Source: Candidatus Lambdaproteobacteria bacterium
Lineage (GTDB): Bacteria > SAR324 > NAC60-12
Length of the DNA stretch: 15,866 nt
Direction of reading: 5' to 3'
Assembly (NCBI GenBank): GCA_012964265.1
Contig: DTUH01000084.1
Coordinates: 1-15,866, forward strand
The notes below the pieces were generated by a model. The model saw only the letters and a list, made by a program, of their open reading frames with translations, was not told the origin of the DNA and did not search any database. The number at the start of each line of letters is the position of its first letter. Position 1 is the first letter of the stretch. Position numbers and translations under genes: made by a program. Of the stretch, positions 1 through 6,906 are shown piece by piece.

Positions 1-38
1 GCAGTCCAGCCGTCACCTAAGATTTTGCACTCAAAACC
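1..38. repeat. 38-bp exact direct repeat of a segment of map
   Basis: Bases 1-38 are identical to bases 1156-1193 inside the methionine aminopeptidase gene and lie in the same orientation; identity stops at base 39 versus 1194. In the map copy this DNA encodes the segment starting GFECKILGD. Here it is read in another frame as the last six residues and stop of hflK. The copy starts at the very first base of the window, so it is most easily explained as a chimeric contig end. A genuine small duplication is the alternative. Confidence 0.95.
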
Positions 39-871
39 TTTTCTTTAGCATATGCCTTTGCATTGTTGATAATCTGCGCTGCTTCTCCTCTGGACTTTGG
101 CACAAGATTGTTCCTGTAACCTTCCGCATCATTGATCATTTTTTCACGATCTTCACGGGCACTAACCACATCTTTAAATGCCTCTTTAACCGCATCCGGA
201 GGATGAACATCCTGCAGTTTCACATTCTCAATCTTGATTCCGCCATCGTAACTGTTCATTGTCTGCTGCAGAAGCCGTGCTGTAGTATCTTCAATTATTC
301 CCTTTCCAACAGTCAGTGCTTTGGTGACTGTTGTATCACCGATTACTTCACGCATTGCGGATTCTGCCGCGGATTTCACCGTTTCATCCGGATTAGTCAA
401 ACTATATAGATAATTTTCTAAATCAGAAATGCGATACTGGACAATGAACTGTACATCAATTATGTTTTCATCTCCGGTGAGCATCAAAGACTCTTTTAAG
501 ACTCGCCGATATTTTGCGGGAGGTCCAACCTGTATAGTACGAAATCCTATCTCAAGTCTGCGCACTTCTGTTACCGGAGCAATCTGAACGGTTTCGATCG
601 GAGAAGGGAAATGATAGTGCGGTCCGGGACCTACTACATTCGTAACCTCTCCAAAGCGCTTAATTACTGCCTGTTCTTCCGGATCGACAATGAAAATGCC
701 TGTCCCAAACCAAATGACAATCGCAATAATTATTATCAATATCACCCCTCCTTTTTTTGGTAACCCAATCTTAAATTTATCCTGCAGATTACTGAGAAGT
801 TCATCAATATCAGGAGGTTGTTTCCCTTTTTCCCAAGGCGATTTATTTGGTGGTTTGCTCCAAGTACCCAT
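17..871 (-). CDS. hflK: HflK, membrane protease modulator (C-terminus lost at the window edge)
   Basis: HflK is an SPFH/Band 7 protein that pairs with HflC in a large inner-membrane assembly around FtsH and modulates its proteolysis. The 284-residue frame has a Pro/Gly/Lys-rich cytoplasmic start (1-40) and one membrane segment (about 42-61). The characteristic HflK sequence then follows, with VDPEEQAVIKRFG (62-74) and GPGPHYHFPSPIE (81-93). The SPFH domain runs to about 235 and a helical, Ala/Glu-rich part begins after it. The family is usually longer and continues through more of that helix. Here residues 279-284 and the stop are encoded by the repeat shared with map, so true HflK sequence ends near K278 and the stop is probably not native. 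The start ATG at 869-871 has only a weak GGAA upstream. hflC would be expected beyond base 1. It lies 199 bases downstream of map on the same strand. Confidence 0.9.
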   Translation of the reverse strand: MGTWSKPPNKSPWEKGKQPPDIDELLSNLQDKFKIGLPKKGGVILIIIIAIVIWFGTGIFIVDPEEQAVIKRFGEVTNVVGPGPHYHFPSPIETVQIAPVTEVRRLEIGFRTIQVGPPAKYRRVLKESLMLTGDENIIDVQFIVQYRISDLENYLYSLTNPDETVKSAAESAMREVIGDTTVTKALTVGKGIIEDTTARLLQQTMNSYDGGIKIENVKLQDVHPPDAVKEAFKDVVSAREDREKMINDAEGYRNNLVPKSRGEAAQIINNAKAYAKEKVLSAKS

Positions 872-1070
872 GTGATTCCGTTAAATTTTATGGTGTGAAA
901 GTTTATGTTCGTATTCTATAGGAAATCAGCCGAAAATACAAGTGAAAATACTTGCATGTACTCTATGCGGCTGGAATTATTATGTTGTGTAATTAAGAAA
1001 AGAATTTCGTTTTATTTTTTTGCCGTTCATAATCTTTTGAAAATTGTTGCTCATATATGGGTGAAATCAC
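872..1070. other. map-hflK intergenic region with nested inverted repeats
   Basis: This AT-rich spacer holds no convincing gene. It contains an outer inverted repeat, CAGCCG at 927-932 and CGGCTG at 968-973. Inside it are CAAGT (939-943) with ACTTG (950-954), and GCAT (954-957) with ATGC (965-968). Together these could fold as two small hairpins within one stem. No U-tract follows on either strand, so it is not an obvious terminator. On the minus strand a TATAGAAT-like sequence (revcomp of about 913-920) could be part of an hflK promoter, but no good -35 box accompanies it. Confidence 0.35.
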
Positions 1071-1976
1071 TCATGCGGTCAACACTTCCACACCGTTTTC
1101 AGTTACCAGCATAGTATGTTCCCACTGCGCGGATAACGTTCCATCCAATGTGACAGCAGTCCAGCCGTCACCTAAGATTTTGCACTCAAAACCACCCATG
1201 TTGATCATAGGTTCAATGGTAAAAATCATATTCTCACGCAATGCTTCGCCAATTCCAGACTGTCCGTAATGCAGTACCTGCGGCGCCTCGTGAAACTCAA
1301 GGCCAACTCCATGTCCGGCAAAATCCCTCACAACTGAAAATCCATGTTTTTCCGCATGCGACTGTATGGCGTGACCGATATCACCCAGTTTGTTCTCGGG
1401 ACACACCTGCTCAATTCCAAGGTTCAAACATTCACGTGTGACTTCCACCAGCTCACGTGTTCTATCCGGAACATCTCCAATGATAAACATTCTGCTGGCA
1501 TCACCAAAAAATCCGTTTAAATCGCAGGTAACATCCACATTCACAATATCACCATTCTGCAACGGCTTGCTGTTCGGAATTCCATGACAAATGACATCAT
1601 TCAACGAAGTACAAATACTTTTAGGAAAAGGTATCCTCTGCCGCCCTTGTCCGCGTCCATAATTCAGTGGTGCCGGCGTTGCGCCCTTTGCCAGGGTTTC
1701 TCGATGAACCCACTCATCAATTTCGCTGGTTGTCACACCCTCTAATATCCGTTCCTCAACCATATCAAGCAAGGCCTTTGTCAACTGACAGCTTTTGCGG
1801 ATTCCGTCTATTTGCGCTTCAGTTTTTAAAATAATACTTCGACCTTTGTGTCTGTATTTTTCTGCTGAAGACGGCACCTGTTTTTGATCTTTTAGCAGAT
1901 GGCATTTTTTATATTTTTTCCCACTTCCGCACCAGCATTGCGCATTACGGGAAATTGTATTTGCTGCTGTCTTCAT
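1071..1976 (-). CDS. map: Methionine aminopeptidase type I with N-terminal SEC-C motif
   Basis: It removes the initiator methionine from nascent proteins using two divalent metal ions. The 301-residue protein has two parts. Residues 11-27 are a SEC-C zinc motif with C14, C16, C25 and H26 (CWCGSGKKYKKCH), as found in SecA tails and in SEC-C-fused aminopeptidases. The catalytic pita-bread fold follows (about 47-301). All five metal ligands can be placed: D148, D159, H222, E255 and E286. H131 sits in the CHGIP motif. Relative to the usual PLNYHGFPKS, the loop at 104-120 carries an extra GRGQGRQRI-like stretch. The start ATG at 1974-1976 gives a complete N-terminus. lepB ends 35 bases upstream on the same strand, so lepB and map are probably cotranscribed. 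Function is close to certain; the role of the SEC-C part, possibly ribosome or metal association, is inferred. Confidence 0.97.
   Translation of the reverse strand: MKTAANTISRNAQCWCGSGKKYKKCHLLKDQKQVPSSAEKYRHKGRSIILKTEAQIDGIRKSCQLTKALLDMVEERILEGVTTSEIDEWVHRETLAKGATPAPLNYGRGQGRQRIPFPKSICTSLNDVICHGIPNSKPLQNGDIVNVDVTCDLNGFFGDASRMFIIGDVPDRTRELVEVTRECLNLGIEQVCPENKLGDIGHAIQSHAEKHGFSVVRDFAGHGVGLEFHEAPQVLHYGQSGIGEALRENMIFTIEPMINMGGFECKILGDGWTAVTLDGTLSAQWEHTMLVTENGVEVLTA
1156..1193. repeat. Native copy of the 38-bp repeat (inside map)
   Basis: It is identical to bases 1-38. Here it is fully explained as in-frame coding sequence for map residues of about 262-274, a conserved part of the enzyme, so this is the original copy and the one at the window start is secondary. 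Confidence 0.95.
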
Positions 1977-2011
1977 GTTTTCACTAAAATGAAACTTCTC
2001 TGCAAAATGTA

Positions 2012-2866
2012 TTATTTCAAAAAATCAAAAATGCGGCCCAATCGATAACCACCAAATAGACTTTCCCCGGGATCATGCGACCAGTAAATTATCTGTCCTT
2101 TTCCTGAAATCGTTTTTATATCCACAAACCCCCAGTAGCGGCTGTCCGCACTGTTGTAACGGTTATCACCCATCGCAAATATTTTGCCTTCCGGAATCGT
2201 TACCGGACCAAATCTGCTGACCGGAGAAGATGACGTTAACCCCATGGCCTCCCGTGACAACCGTTCCTTTGGCTCAAAATAAGCGTAAGGCTCATCCAAC
2301 AGTTCCCCGTTGATGAAAACTTGATCATACCGAATTTCCAAAGTTTCTCCGGGCAAACCCACGGTGCGTTTTATGTAGTCAATCGAGGGATCGCGCGGGT
2401 ATGGAAAAATAATGATGTCGCCCCTGAGAACAGGTTTTTTAAACAACTTGATGTCGGTAAATGGAACCGGGGAACCGTAGGAATACATGCTTGCAAAAAT
2501 ATGGTCTCCAATCTGAATTGTCGGCAGCATCGATCCGGAGGGAATTTGGAAAGGCGCGAACATATAAGTCCGAACGATTGTCGCAACTATAACCGCAAAA
2601 ATCAAAGCCTCGATCCATTCTCTTATTGTACGGTTCGGAATCAGATAATCCAGCCGCAAAAACCCTTTTGCAATTTTCAGGAGATCATCTTCTTTCTTCA
2701 TAATTTCGTCTGCTTGAGGAAGTTTGCGGACACGGTTCAAAAATGTTTCAGGACTCGAAAAAACCCTGCTTTTTAATTCAGTTAGATCATTCAGCGCTGC
2801 TTCGCTTAGTCCTTTTTTCTGAAGTTTATTAAATGATTTATCTGAAAGTTTGTAGGTTACAAACAT
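2012..2866 (-). CDS. lepB: Signal peptidase I
   Basis: This serine-lysine protease cleaves Sec/Tat signal peptides at the periplasmic face of the inner membrane. From the chosen ATG (2864-2866) it has 284 residues. A basic cytoplasmic region of about 80 residues comes first, then one membrane helix (about 84-103). The catalytic box IPSGSMLPT has nucleophile S112, and YIKRTVGLPG has general base K166. RGDIIIFPYP and the C-terminal MGDNRYNSADSR box complete the family set. Unlike E. coli LepB, which has two helices, a single anchor is predicted. The frame stays open upstream to a TTG at 2975-2977, but that would add 37 non-conserved residues and is a less likely start; neither start has a strong Shine-Dalgarno. 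map follows 35 bases downstream. lepB is next to rnc in many proteobacteria, whereas here rnc lies about 6 kb away. Confidence 0.96.
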   Translation of the reverse strand: MFVTYKLSDKSFNKLQKKGLSEAALNDLTELKSRVFSSPETFLNRVRKLPQADEIMKKEDDLLKIAKGFLRLDYLIPNRTIREWIEALIFAVIVATIVRTYMFAPFQIPSGSMLPTIQIGDHIFASMYSYGSPVPFTDIKLFKKPVLRGDIIIFPYPRDPSIDYIKRTVGLPGETLEIRYDQVFINGELLDEPYAYFEPKERLSREAMGLTSSSPVSRFGPVTIPEGKIFAMGDNRYNSADSRYWGFVDIKTISGKGQIIYWSHDPGESLFGGYRLGRIFDFLK

Positions 2867-3088
2867 ATTGAATTGAAATAAATGAATGGTTGTCAACTTT
2901 TCTTTGATTGTGTTTAAGCAGTCTTTTTTGTGCCACGTCTGGAAATTACCGATTGTTCTCGTTCGTCTATTCTGCAAATATAATAGCTTGTATTTTCATC
3001 AAGTACGGCTCAGTTCAGCAAAAGTTTAACTTTCATTCTGAATTACCTGCCGAAAATAGTCAAATTATCACACAGCCTTTTTAAAGTT
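2867..3088. other. Intergenic region between the glycosyltransferase and lepB
   Basis: No separate gene is supported. The stretch up to 2977 is open in the lepB frame but does not look like coding sequence of that family. An AT-rich patch on the minus strand (revcomp of about 2978-2990, containing TATTAT/TATATT) could hold the lepB promoter. No -35 box with good spacing was found, so a promoter is only suggested. Confidence 0.3.
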
Positions 3089-4153
3089 TTAAACCGAAAA
3101 TTCTCGTTCTCCGCGAAAATCACGCCATCCGCGAAACAGTGAATAACCCATCACCCACGGAAGTACGTGAAGCTGGTAAACAAACACCAGCCAGTCTTTC
3201 AGCGAAAGATCGCGCAAATTAGCATAGCGCAAACTCGCTCCCGCTGTCATGACTAACCCCGCAAAGTACGTGCTCATGGAGAGAAATAAACCACTTCCCG
3301 AAAAACCGAACAGCAACGCACCCAGAAAAACAATTTGAGAAAGCGCAAAGATAGCGTATAATTTTCTCTTTAAATGCGGAATCTTCAAACCAAAAATCTG
3401 ATGCGCGTCTAATTCCAGTTGATACCGTGAAGGAAACCTGCGGGCAAGCAATCCATCATAATAGTAACGACGCGCCAAAATCAGCGGTCGAGAATAGCTC
3501 GAAGAAAGAGGTGGATGCTCGACTATCAATTCCGGAGCAAAAATGATCGCATATCCTGAGGCTAAAATGCTGAAAGCTAAATCAGTGTCTTCCCGGAAAG
3601 GGATCAAATATGCCGGATGAAAATGTGCCAGACTTCGGCGAACAATAAAATTACAGGTTGGGTAACGACCACCGTCAGTATTTTCGGTTTGATGCGTGAA
3701 GGGTGTCGCGCGGTTGCGCTGAGTGACTTCGGTACGCCCCTCAAACGCTCCGGCATCCGGTTTTTGCTGAATCAGCTTAAGTGCGTTTTCAACCCAGTCC
3801 GGATGAGGAATGACGTCTGCGTCAATGAAGCCGATCCATAATCCGGAAGACATTATGACTCCCGCATTGCGCGCATTACCAGGTCCGGAGTTCGGAATTG
3901 TGGTCCATTGAAGATTGAGCTCAGTCCGGACTTTAAACTGAGACAACATTTTCAAAGTTTCGTCTGTGGAACCGTCATCTGCAACCGTAACTTCAAATTC
4001 AGATTTTTTCGCAGATTGTTTTTCCAAGGCTTCAAGACAACGTGTCAAGAGCTTCGCACTATTGAAAGCAGGAATCACGATGGAAAAAATTTCCGCATTT
4101 ACTTTACTTTCAGGAACCGGTTCCGGTACAACTTTTTCAGCTTGGTAACTCAT
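3089..4153 (-). CDS. Family 2 glycosyltransferase with C-terminal membrane segments
   Basis: The GT-A fold domain occupies about residues 22-260. It opens with FSIVIPAFNSAK (23-34), followed by VADDGSTDET (57-66), which binds the nucleotide sugar. The metal-binding DAD is at 111-113 (IDADVIPHPDW), and FREDTDLAF (187-194) supplies the ED pair of the acceptor/catalytic region. Two or three hydrophobic segments follow (about 266-305 and 321-340), tethering the enzyme to the inner membrane. Such proteins usually build surface glycans or glycolipids; donor and acceptor cannot be told from sequence. The start is well fixed: ATG at 4151-4153 is preceded two codons upstream by an in-frame stop, and GAGAG lies about 11 bases before it. 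The ATG overlaps the ATG of the divergent argA, so the promoter must lie inside argA. Confidence 0.92.
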   Translation of the reverse strand: MSYQAEKVVPEPVPESKVNAEIFSIVIPAFNSAKLLTRCLEALEKQSAKKSEFEVTVADDGSTDETLKMLSQFKVRTELNLQWTTIPNSGPGNARNAGVIMSSGLWIGFIDADVIPHPDWVENALKLIQQKPDAGAFEGRTEVTQRNRATPFTHQTENTDGGRYPTCNFIVRRSLAHFHPAYLIPFREDTDLAFSILASGYAIIFAPELIVEHPPLSSSYSRPLILARRYYYDGLLARRFPSRYQLELDAHQIFGLKIPHLKRKLYAIFALSQIVFLGALLFGFSGSGLFLSMSTYFAGLVMTAGASLRYANLRDLSLKDWLVFVYQLHVLPWVMGYSLFRGWRDFRGEREFSV

Positions 4154-4154
4154 G
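4151..4154. other. Shared CATG: overlapping divergent start codons
   Basis: CATG at 4151-4154 contains the minus-strand ATG of the glycosyltransferase (4151-4153) and the plus-strand ATG of argA (4152-4154). In-frame stops close by (TAA at 4146-4148 for argA; a minus-strand TGA at 4157-4159 for the glycosyltransferase) exclude further upstream starts. There is therefore no intergenic space, and each gene's promoter and ribosome-binding region must lie in the other's coding sequence. Confidence 0.85.
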
Positions 4155-5456
4155 CCTCAGAATTCTCTCGATCCGGAATTATCTGGATTTATTCACAATT
4201 TACGCGCCACTTTGCCCTATCTGGAAGAGTTCCATCAGCAAACATTCGTGATTCAAATCAGCGGGGATTTGCTGGAAATTCACAATTCCAGAGTCATTGA
4301 AGATCTGGCGCTTTTGCAGCAAGTTGGGATAAACATAGTTTTAGTCCACGGAGCAGAAACACAGATCCGAAAACTCCTTAACGCTGAAGGTCACGATTAC
4401 CAGACAGAAGATGGTATCTTCGTTGCTGAAAAGATACATTTGCCGCTGGTCGAACAGGCCATTTCTTCTGTCAACTGGCACTTGCTTTCAAGGCTTCGCA
4501 GTTGCGGCAGACAACTTCAAACCATTTCCGGTCATTTTTTGTTTGCAGAGAAAAAAGCACTAAGCGGAAATTTCGATTCACACTGCACCGGAAGTGTTTG
4601 CGGATTTGAACTGGAAACCCTCCGTCAGGCTATTTCTGATTCAAAGCTCGTTATTTTACCACCTTTTTCACTTGGAGAAAAGGGACGATTGTGGATTCTC
4701 GATCCAAACGAGATTGCCTTTGAAGTCGCAACACGTTTACGTGCCAAAAAGCTGATCGTGCTGGACACCTCACCATTACCGCATTTTGGTGAAGCGGATC
4801 CATTGGAAATGACAACAGACAGTGTTCTGCAGTGGCTGAAAAATAATCCTGATTTGCCTCAACCCCAACGCCTACAATTGAATTCACTGACTGAAGCCTG
4901 CATAAGTGGAGTTGAGCGTTGTCATTTGCTGGACGGCAGAGTGGAAGGTGCTTTGCTCGCAGAGTTGCTCACTCCAAAAGGTGCAGGTGTGATGATCACC
5001 AATAGTACATATAAACATACTCGTCCCGCAAGGTTGATCGATTTACAGTCAATTTTGGAAATCCTCAACACGCCGGTACAACATGCAGCAGTTGTATTAC
5101 GTTCCGCCGCCTACATTGAGCAGCAAATAGAAAATTATTTGGTTTTTTGTGTGGATGAAGACGTGGTTGGCTGTTGCGAAATTATTAATTTTTTGGAAGG
5201 TTTGACTGTAGAAATTGCCAGTTTGGCCGTCGATAAATCTTATCGAAATCAAGGAATCGGCAGTCAACTGATTCAGGCAGCAACCGAAAAAATCCGTTCC
5301 GGCGGAGGCAAACTCGTCTTTGCTTTAAGTACCGCATCTTCCCATGTTTTTACACAATGCGGATTCCGTGAAATAAGTCCAAATGAACTTCCAGATGAAA
5401 AACGAAGGAGCTACGATTTTCAGGAATCAATAATTTACGCGCGAAATCTAAATTGA
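4152..5456 (+). CDS. argA: Amino-acid N-acetyltransferase (N-acetylglutamate synthase)
   Basis: It catalyses acetyl-CoA + L-glutamate to N-acetylglutamate, the first step of arginine synthesis. The 434-residue length matches classical ArgA (E. coli 443). The N-terminal amino-acid-kinase-like domain (about 25-285) contains the GINIVLVHGAETQIRKLL region (59-76). It also carries the highly diagnostic VERCHLLDGRVEGALLAEL stretch (254-272). The C-terminal GNAT domain (about 290-434) carries the acetyl-CoA motif YRNQGIGSQL (364-373). In classical ArgA the kinase-like domain is non-catalytic and binds arginine for feedback inhibition, so the same control is likely here. No clear Shine-Dalgarno precedes the ATG, and its upstream DNA is glycosyltransferase coding sequence. 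It converges with the second motB across only 9 bases. No other arginine genes lie in the window. Confidence 0.94.
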   Translation: MPQNSLDPELSGFIHNLRATLPYLEEFHQQTFVIQISGDLLEIHNSRVIEDLALLQQVGINIVLVHGAETQIRKLLNAEGHDYQTEDGIFVAEKIHLPLVEQAISSVNWHLLSRLRSCGRQLQTISGHFLFAEKKALSGNFDSHCTGSVCGFELETLRQAISDSKLVILPPFSLGEKGRLWILDPNEIAFEVATRLRAKKLIVLDTSPLPHFGEADPLEMTTDSVLQWLKNNPDLPQPQRLQLNSLTEACISGVERCHLLDGRVEGALLAELLTPKGAGVMITNSTYKHTRPARLIDLQSILEILNTPVQHAAVVLRSAAYIEQQIENYLVFCVDEDVVGCCEIINFLEGLTVEIASLAVDKSYRNQGIGSQLIQAATEKIRSGGGKLVFALSTASSHVFTQCGFREISPNELPDEKRRSYDFQESIIYARNLN

Positions 5457-5465
5457 TCGTGCTTT

Positions 5466-6107
5466 TTATTCCGGCAGGACCACGACCTCAACCCGGTTAT
5501 TCAAGCTGCGTTGAGTTGGAGAAGCTTCCCGGAAACGGGGACGGGTTGAACCGAAGCTCTTGACAGATATTTTTGTGGGATCCAGCCCGTTTTCAATAAA
5601 GAAACGGGCCACTTTAGAGGCTCGCGCACCTGCCAGTTCCCATGTTGAATCCCAATTCTCGGATGTTGTTTTTTCAGTATGTCCCTCGATTTGAATTTTG
5701 TTGGGCAGGAGAAAAATAAGTTTGGAAAAACGGGTCATTTCCTTGATGGCTTTTGGGTTCAACTTGGCAGAATCTGCTTTAAAATATGCACTTGCCTTAA
5801 ATGAAACAACAACGCCTTTTTCCTCAATATTAATACTCGTATCATCTCCTAATTCACTTTCTTCGAGCTGTTGCGCAATTTGCTCAACAATGGAATCTTT
5901 ACCTTCATTCATGTAAGGCGTGCCTGCCGGAAGCGGTTTAAAACTTGCGGCCAGACTTTTGAACTTCATTGTCTCATATTTACATGACGAAAAAAGCAAT
6001 ATGAAAAAACAAAGCAGGAGCGTTACCAAATCACCATAAGTAAAAATCCACTCCTGGTCGAACGGAACACAAACTTCACAATCATCCTCATCAATGAGTT
6101 GTCCCAT
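5466..6107 (-). CDS. motB: MotB-like stator protein, second (downstream) paralogue
   Basis: MotB anchors the MotA/MotB proton channel to peptidoglycan. This 213-residue copy has a short acidic N-terminus with C10xxC13. One membrane helix (about 21-41) holds the proton-carrying D26 in FTYGDLVTLL. A short linker of about 50 residues follows, then an OmpA/MotB domain (about 90-213) with EGHTE (141-145), WELAGARASKVARF and LNNRVEV. The family usually shows GHTD; here the Asp is Glu (E145). The segment from Q18 to S40 is identical to the upstream paralogue, including 41 identical bases at 6010-6050, whereas the periplasmic domains differ widely. It starts 117 bases after the first motB stop, with no clear Shine-Dalgarno, so it may have its own promoter or depend on read-through. 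It could replace or mix with the first MotB in stator complexes. Confidence 0.9.
   Translation of the reverse strand: MGQLIDEDDCEVCVPFDQEWIFTYGDLVTLLLCFFILLFSSCKYETMKFKSLAASFKPLPAGTPYMNEGKDSIVEQIAQQLEESELGDDTSINIEEKGVVVSFKASAYFKADSAKLNPKAIKEMTRFSKLIFLLPNKIQIEGHTEKTTSENWDSTWELAGARASKVARFFIENGLDPTKISVKSFGSTRPRFREASPTQRSLNNRVEVVVLPE
6010..6050. repeat. 41-bp exact repeat, copy in motB paralogue 2
   Basis: Bases 6010-6050 are identical to 6784-6824, in the same orientation, and encode the start of the membrane helix around D26. Not one synonymous change is seen across this stretch although the rest of the two genes has diverged strongly, which suggests recent gene conversion or constraint on the DNA itself. 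Confidence 0.93.
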
Positions 6108-6224
6108 TTTCTGCTTCGTTAAAAAAAAGTTTAAAGTTTTGGGGTTAAAGCTTCAGATTAAGCCTTGATATGGCCGAGCGAATTAATCATTAATAATTTG
6201 AGTTAATGGTCATCGAAAGCAAAA

Positions 6225-6881
6225 CTAGCGTGTTTGATCTTCAGGCATAAGCACAATTTGTACACGGCGATTCAGGTTACGCTTGTATGCGGTGTCCGGA
6301 AAAAATCTTGGGCGGGAATCGCCATATCCGGCAACCTGGATACGTTCTGCGGGAATTAGTTTTGATTCCAAAAAAGCTGCAATCACACTTGCGCGTGCAA
6401 CTGAAAGTTCCCAGTTTGAGGGATATTTTTGATTTGAGTCTGATTCATCGGTGTGTCCGGAAATTTCAATATTGTTCTGCAACTGCCCGATAATGGGCAG
6501 CATTTTGATCAGCGTGCCTTTTGCTTTCTCCGTTAATTTTACAGAACCTTGTGCAAAGGCTACCGTTTTGCTGAAAGAAACTTCAACACCGGCATTTGAG
6601 GCATTGATAGAAACATCATCCGGAACCTCCAACTGTTCAAGCTCTCTGGACGCTTTATCTAAATTTGAACTTTGTCCACTGAAAATAAATGGACTGCCCG
6701 GCGGCATGCTTTTAAAACTATCAGAAATTCTCTTACTTTTTTCAACATCGGTCTTGCACATCGAAAAAAGCAAAATGAAGAAGCAAAGCAGGAGCGTTAC
6801 CAAATCACCATAAGTAAAAATCCATTCCTGTTCGAAGGGAATACATACTTCACAATCCTCCTCATCAATCATCTGACCCAT
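6225..6881 (-). CDS. motB: MotB, flagellar stator protein, first paralogue
   Basis: This 218-residue copy has the same plan as its neighbour: an acidic N-terminus with C10xxC13, a membrane helix (about 21-41) with proton-binding D26, and a short linker. The peptidoglycan-binding OmpA-type domain (about 90-213) has the canonical ISGHTDESD (140-148), WELSVARASVIAAFL and NLNRRVQIVLM. It is shorter than E. coli MotB (308 residues), mostly in the linker. The start ATG at 6879-6881 is supported by AGGAG about 7 bases upstream. Only 25 bases separate it from the motA stop, so motA and this motB form a clear translational unit. In-frame and complete, it is probably the main partner of MotA. Proton or sodium use is not predicted. 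Confidence 0.95.
   Translation of the reverse strand: MGQMIDEEDCEVCIPFEQEWIFTYGDLVTLLLCFFILLFSMCKTDVEKSKRISDSFKSMPPGSPFIFSGQSSNLDKASRELEQLEVPDDVSINASNAGVEVSFSKTVAFAQGSVKLTEKAKGTLIKMLPIIGQLQNNIEISGHTDESDSNQKYPSNWELSVARASVIAAFLESKLIPAERIQVAGYGDSRPRFFPDTAYKRNLNRRVQIVLMPEDQTR
6784..6824. repeat. 41-bp exact repeat, copy in motB paralogue 1
   Basis: It matches 6010-6050 base for base. The flanking positions differ (for example g6783 versus a6009), and the surrounding N-terminal coding DNA is only moderately similar. Confidence 0.93.
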
Positions 6882-6906
6882 GATTTACTCCTTTTTCAGG
6901 TTCAGA

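Noticed and set aside
2321..2776. 151-codon plus-strand open frame opposite lepB
   Set aside because: It is antisense to a well-supported signal peptidase gene, has no recognisable motifs, and is best explained as a mirror frame.
2867..2977. TTG-initiated N-terminal extension of lepB
   Set aside because: It adds 37 residues without family character, has no Shine-Dalgarno, and the region resembles spacer. The ATG at 2864-2866 is preferred.
3908..4300. 130-codon plus-strand open frame spanning the glycosyltransferase and argA starts
   Set aside because: It is antisense to the glycosyltransferase and out of frame with argA, has no family signal, and both overlapped genes are strongly supported.
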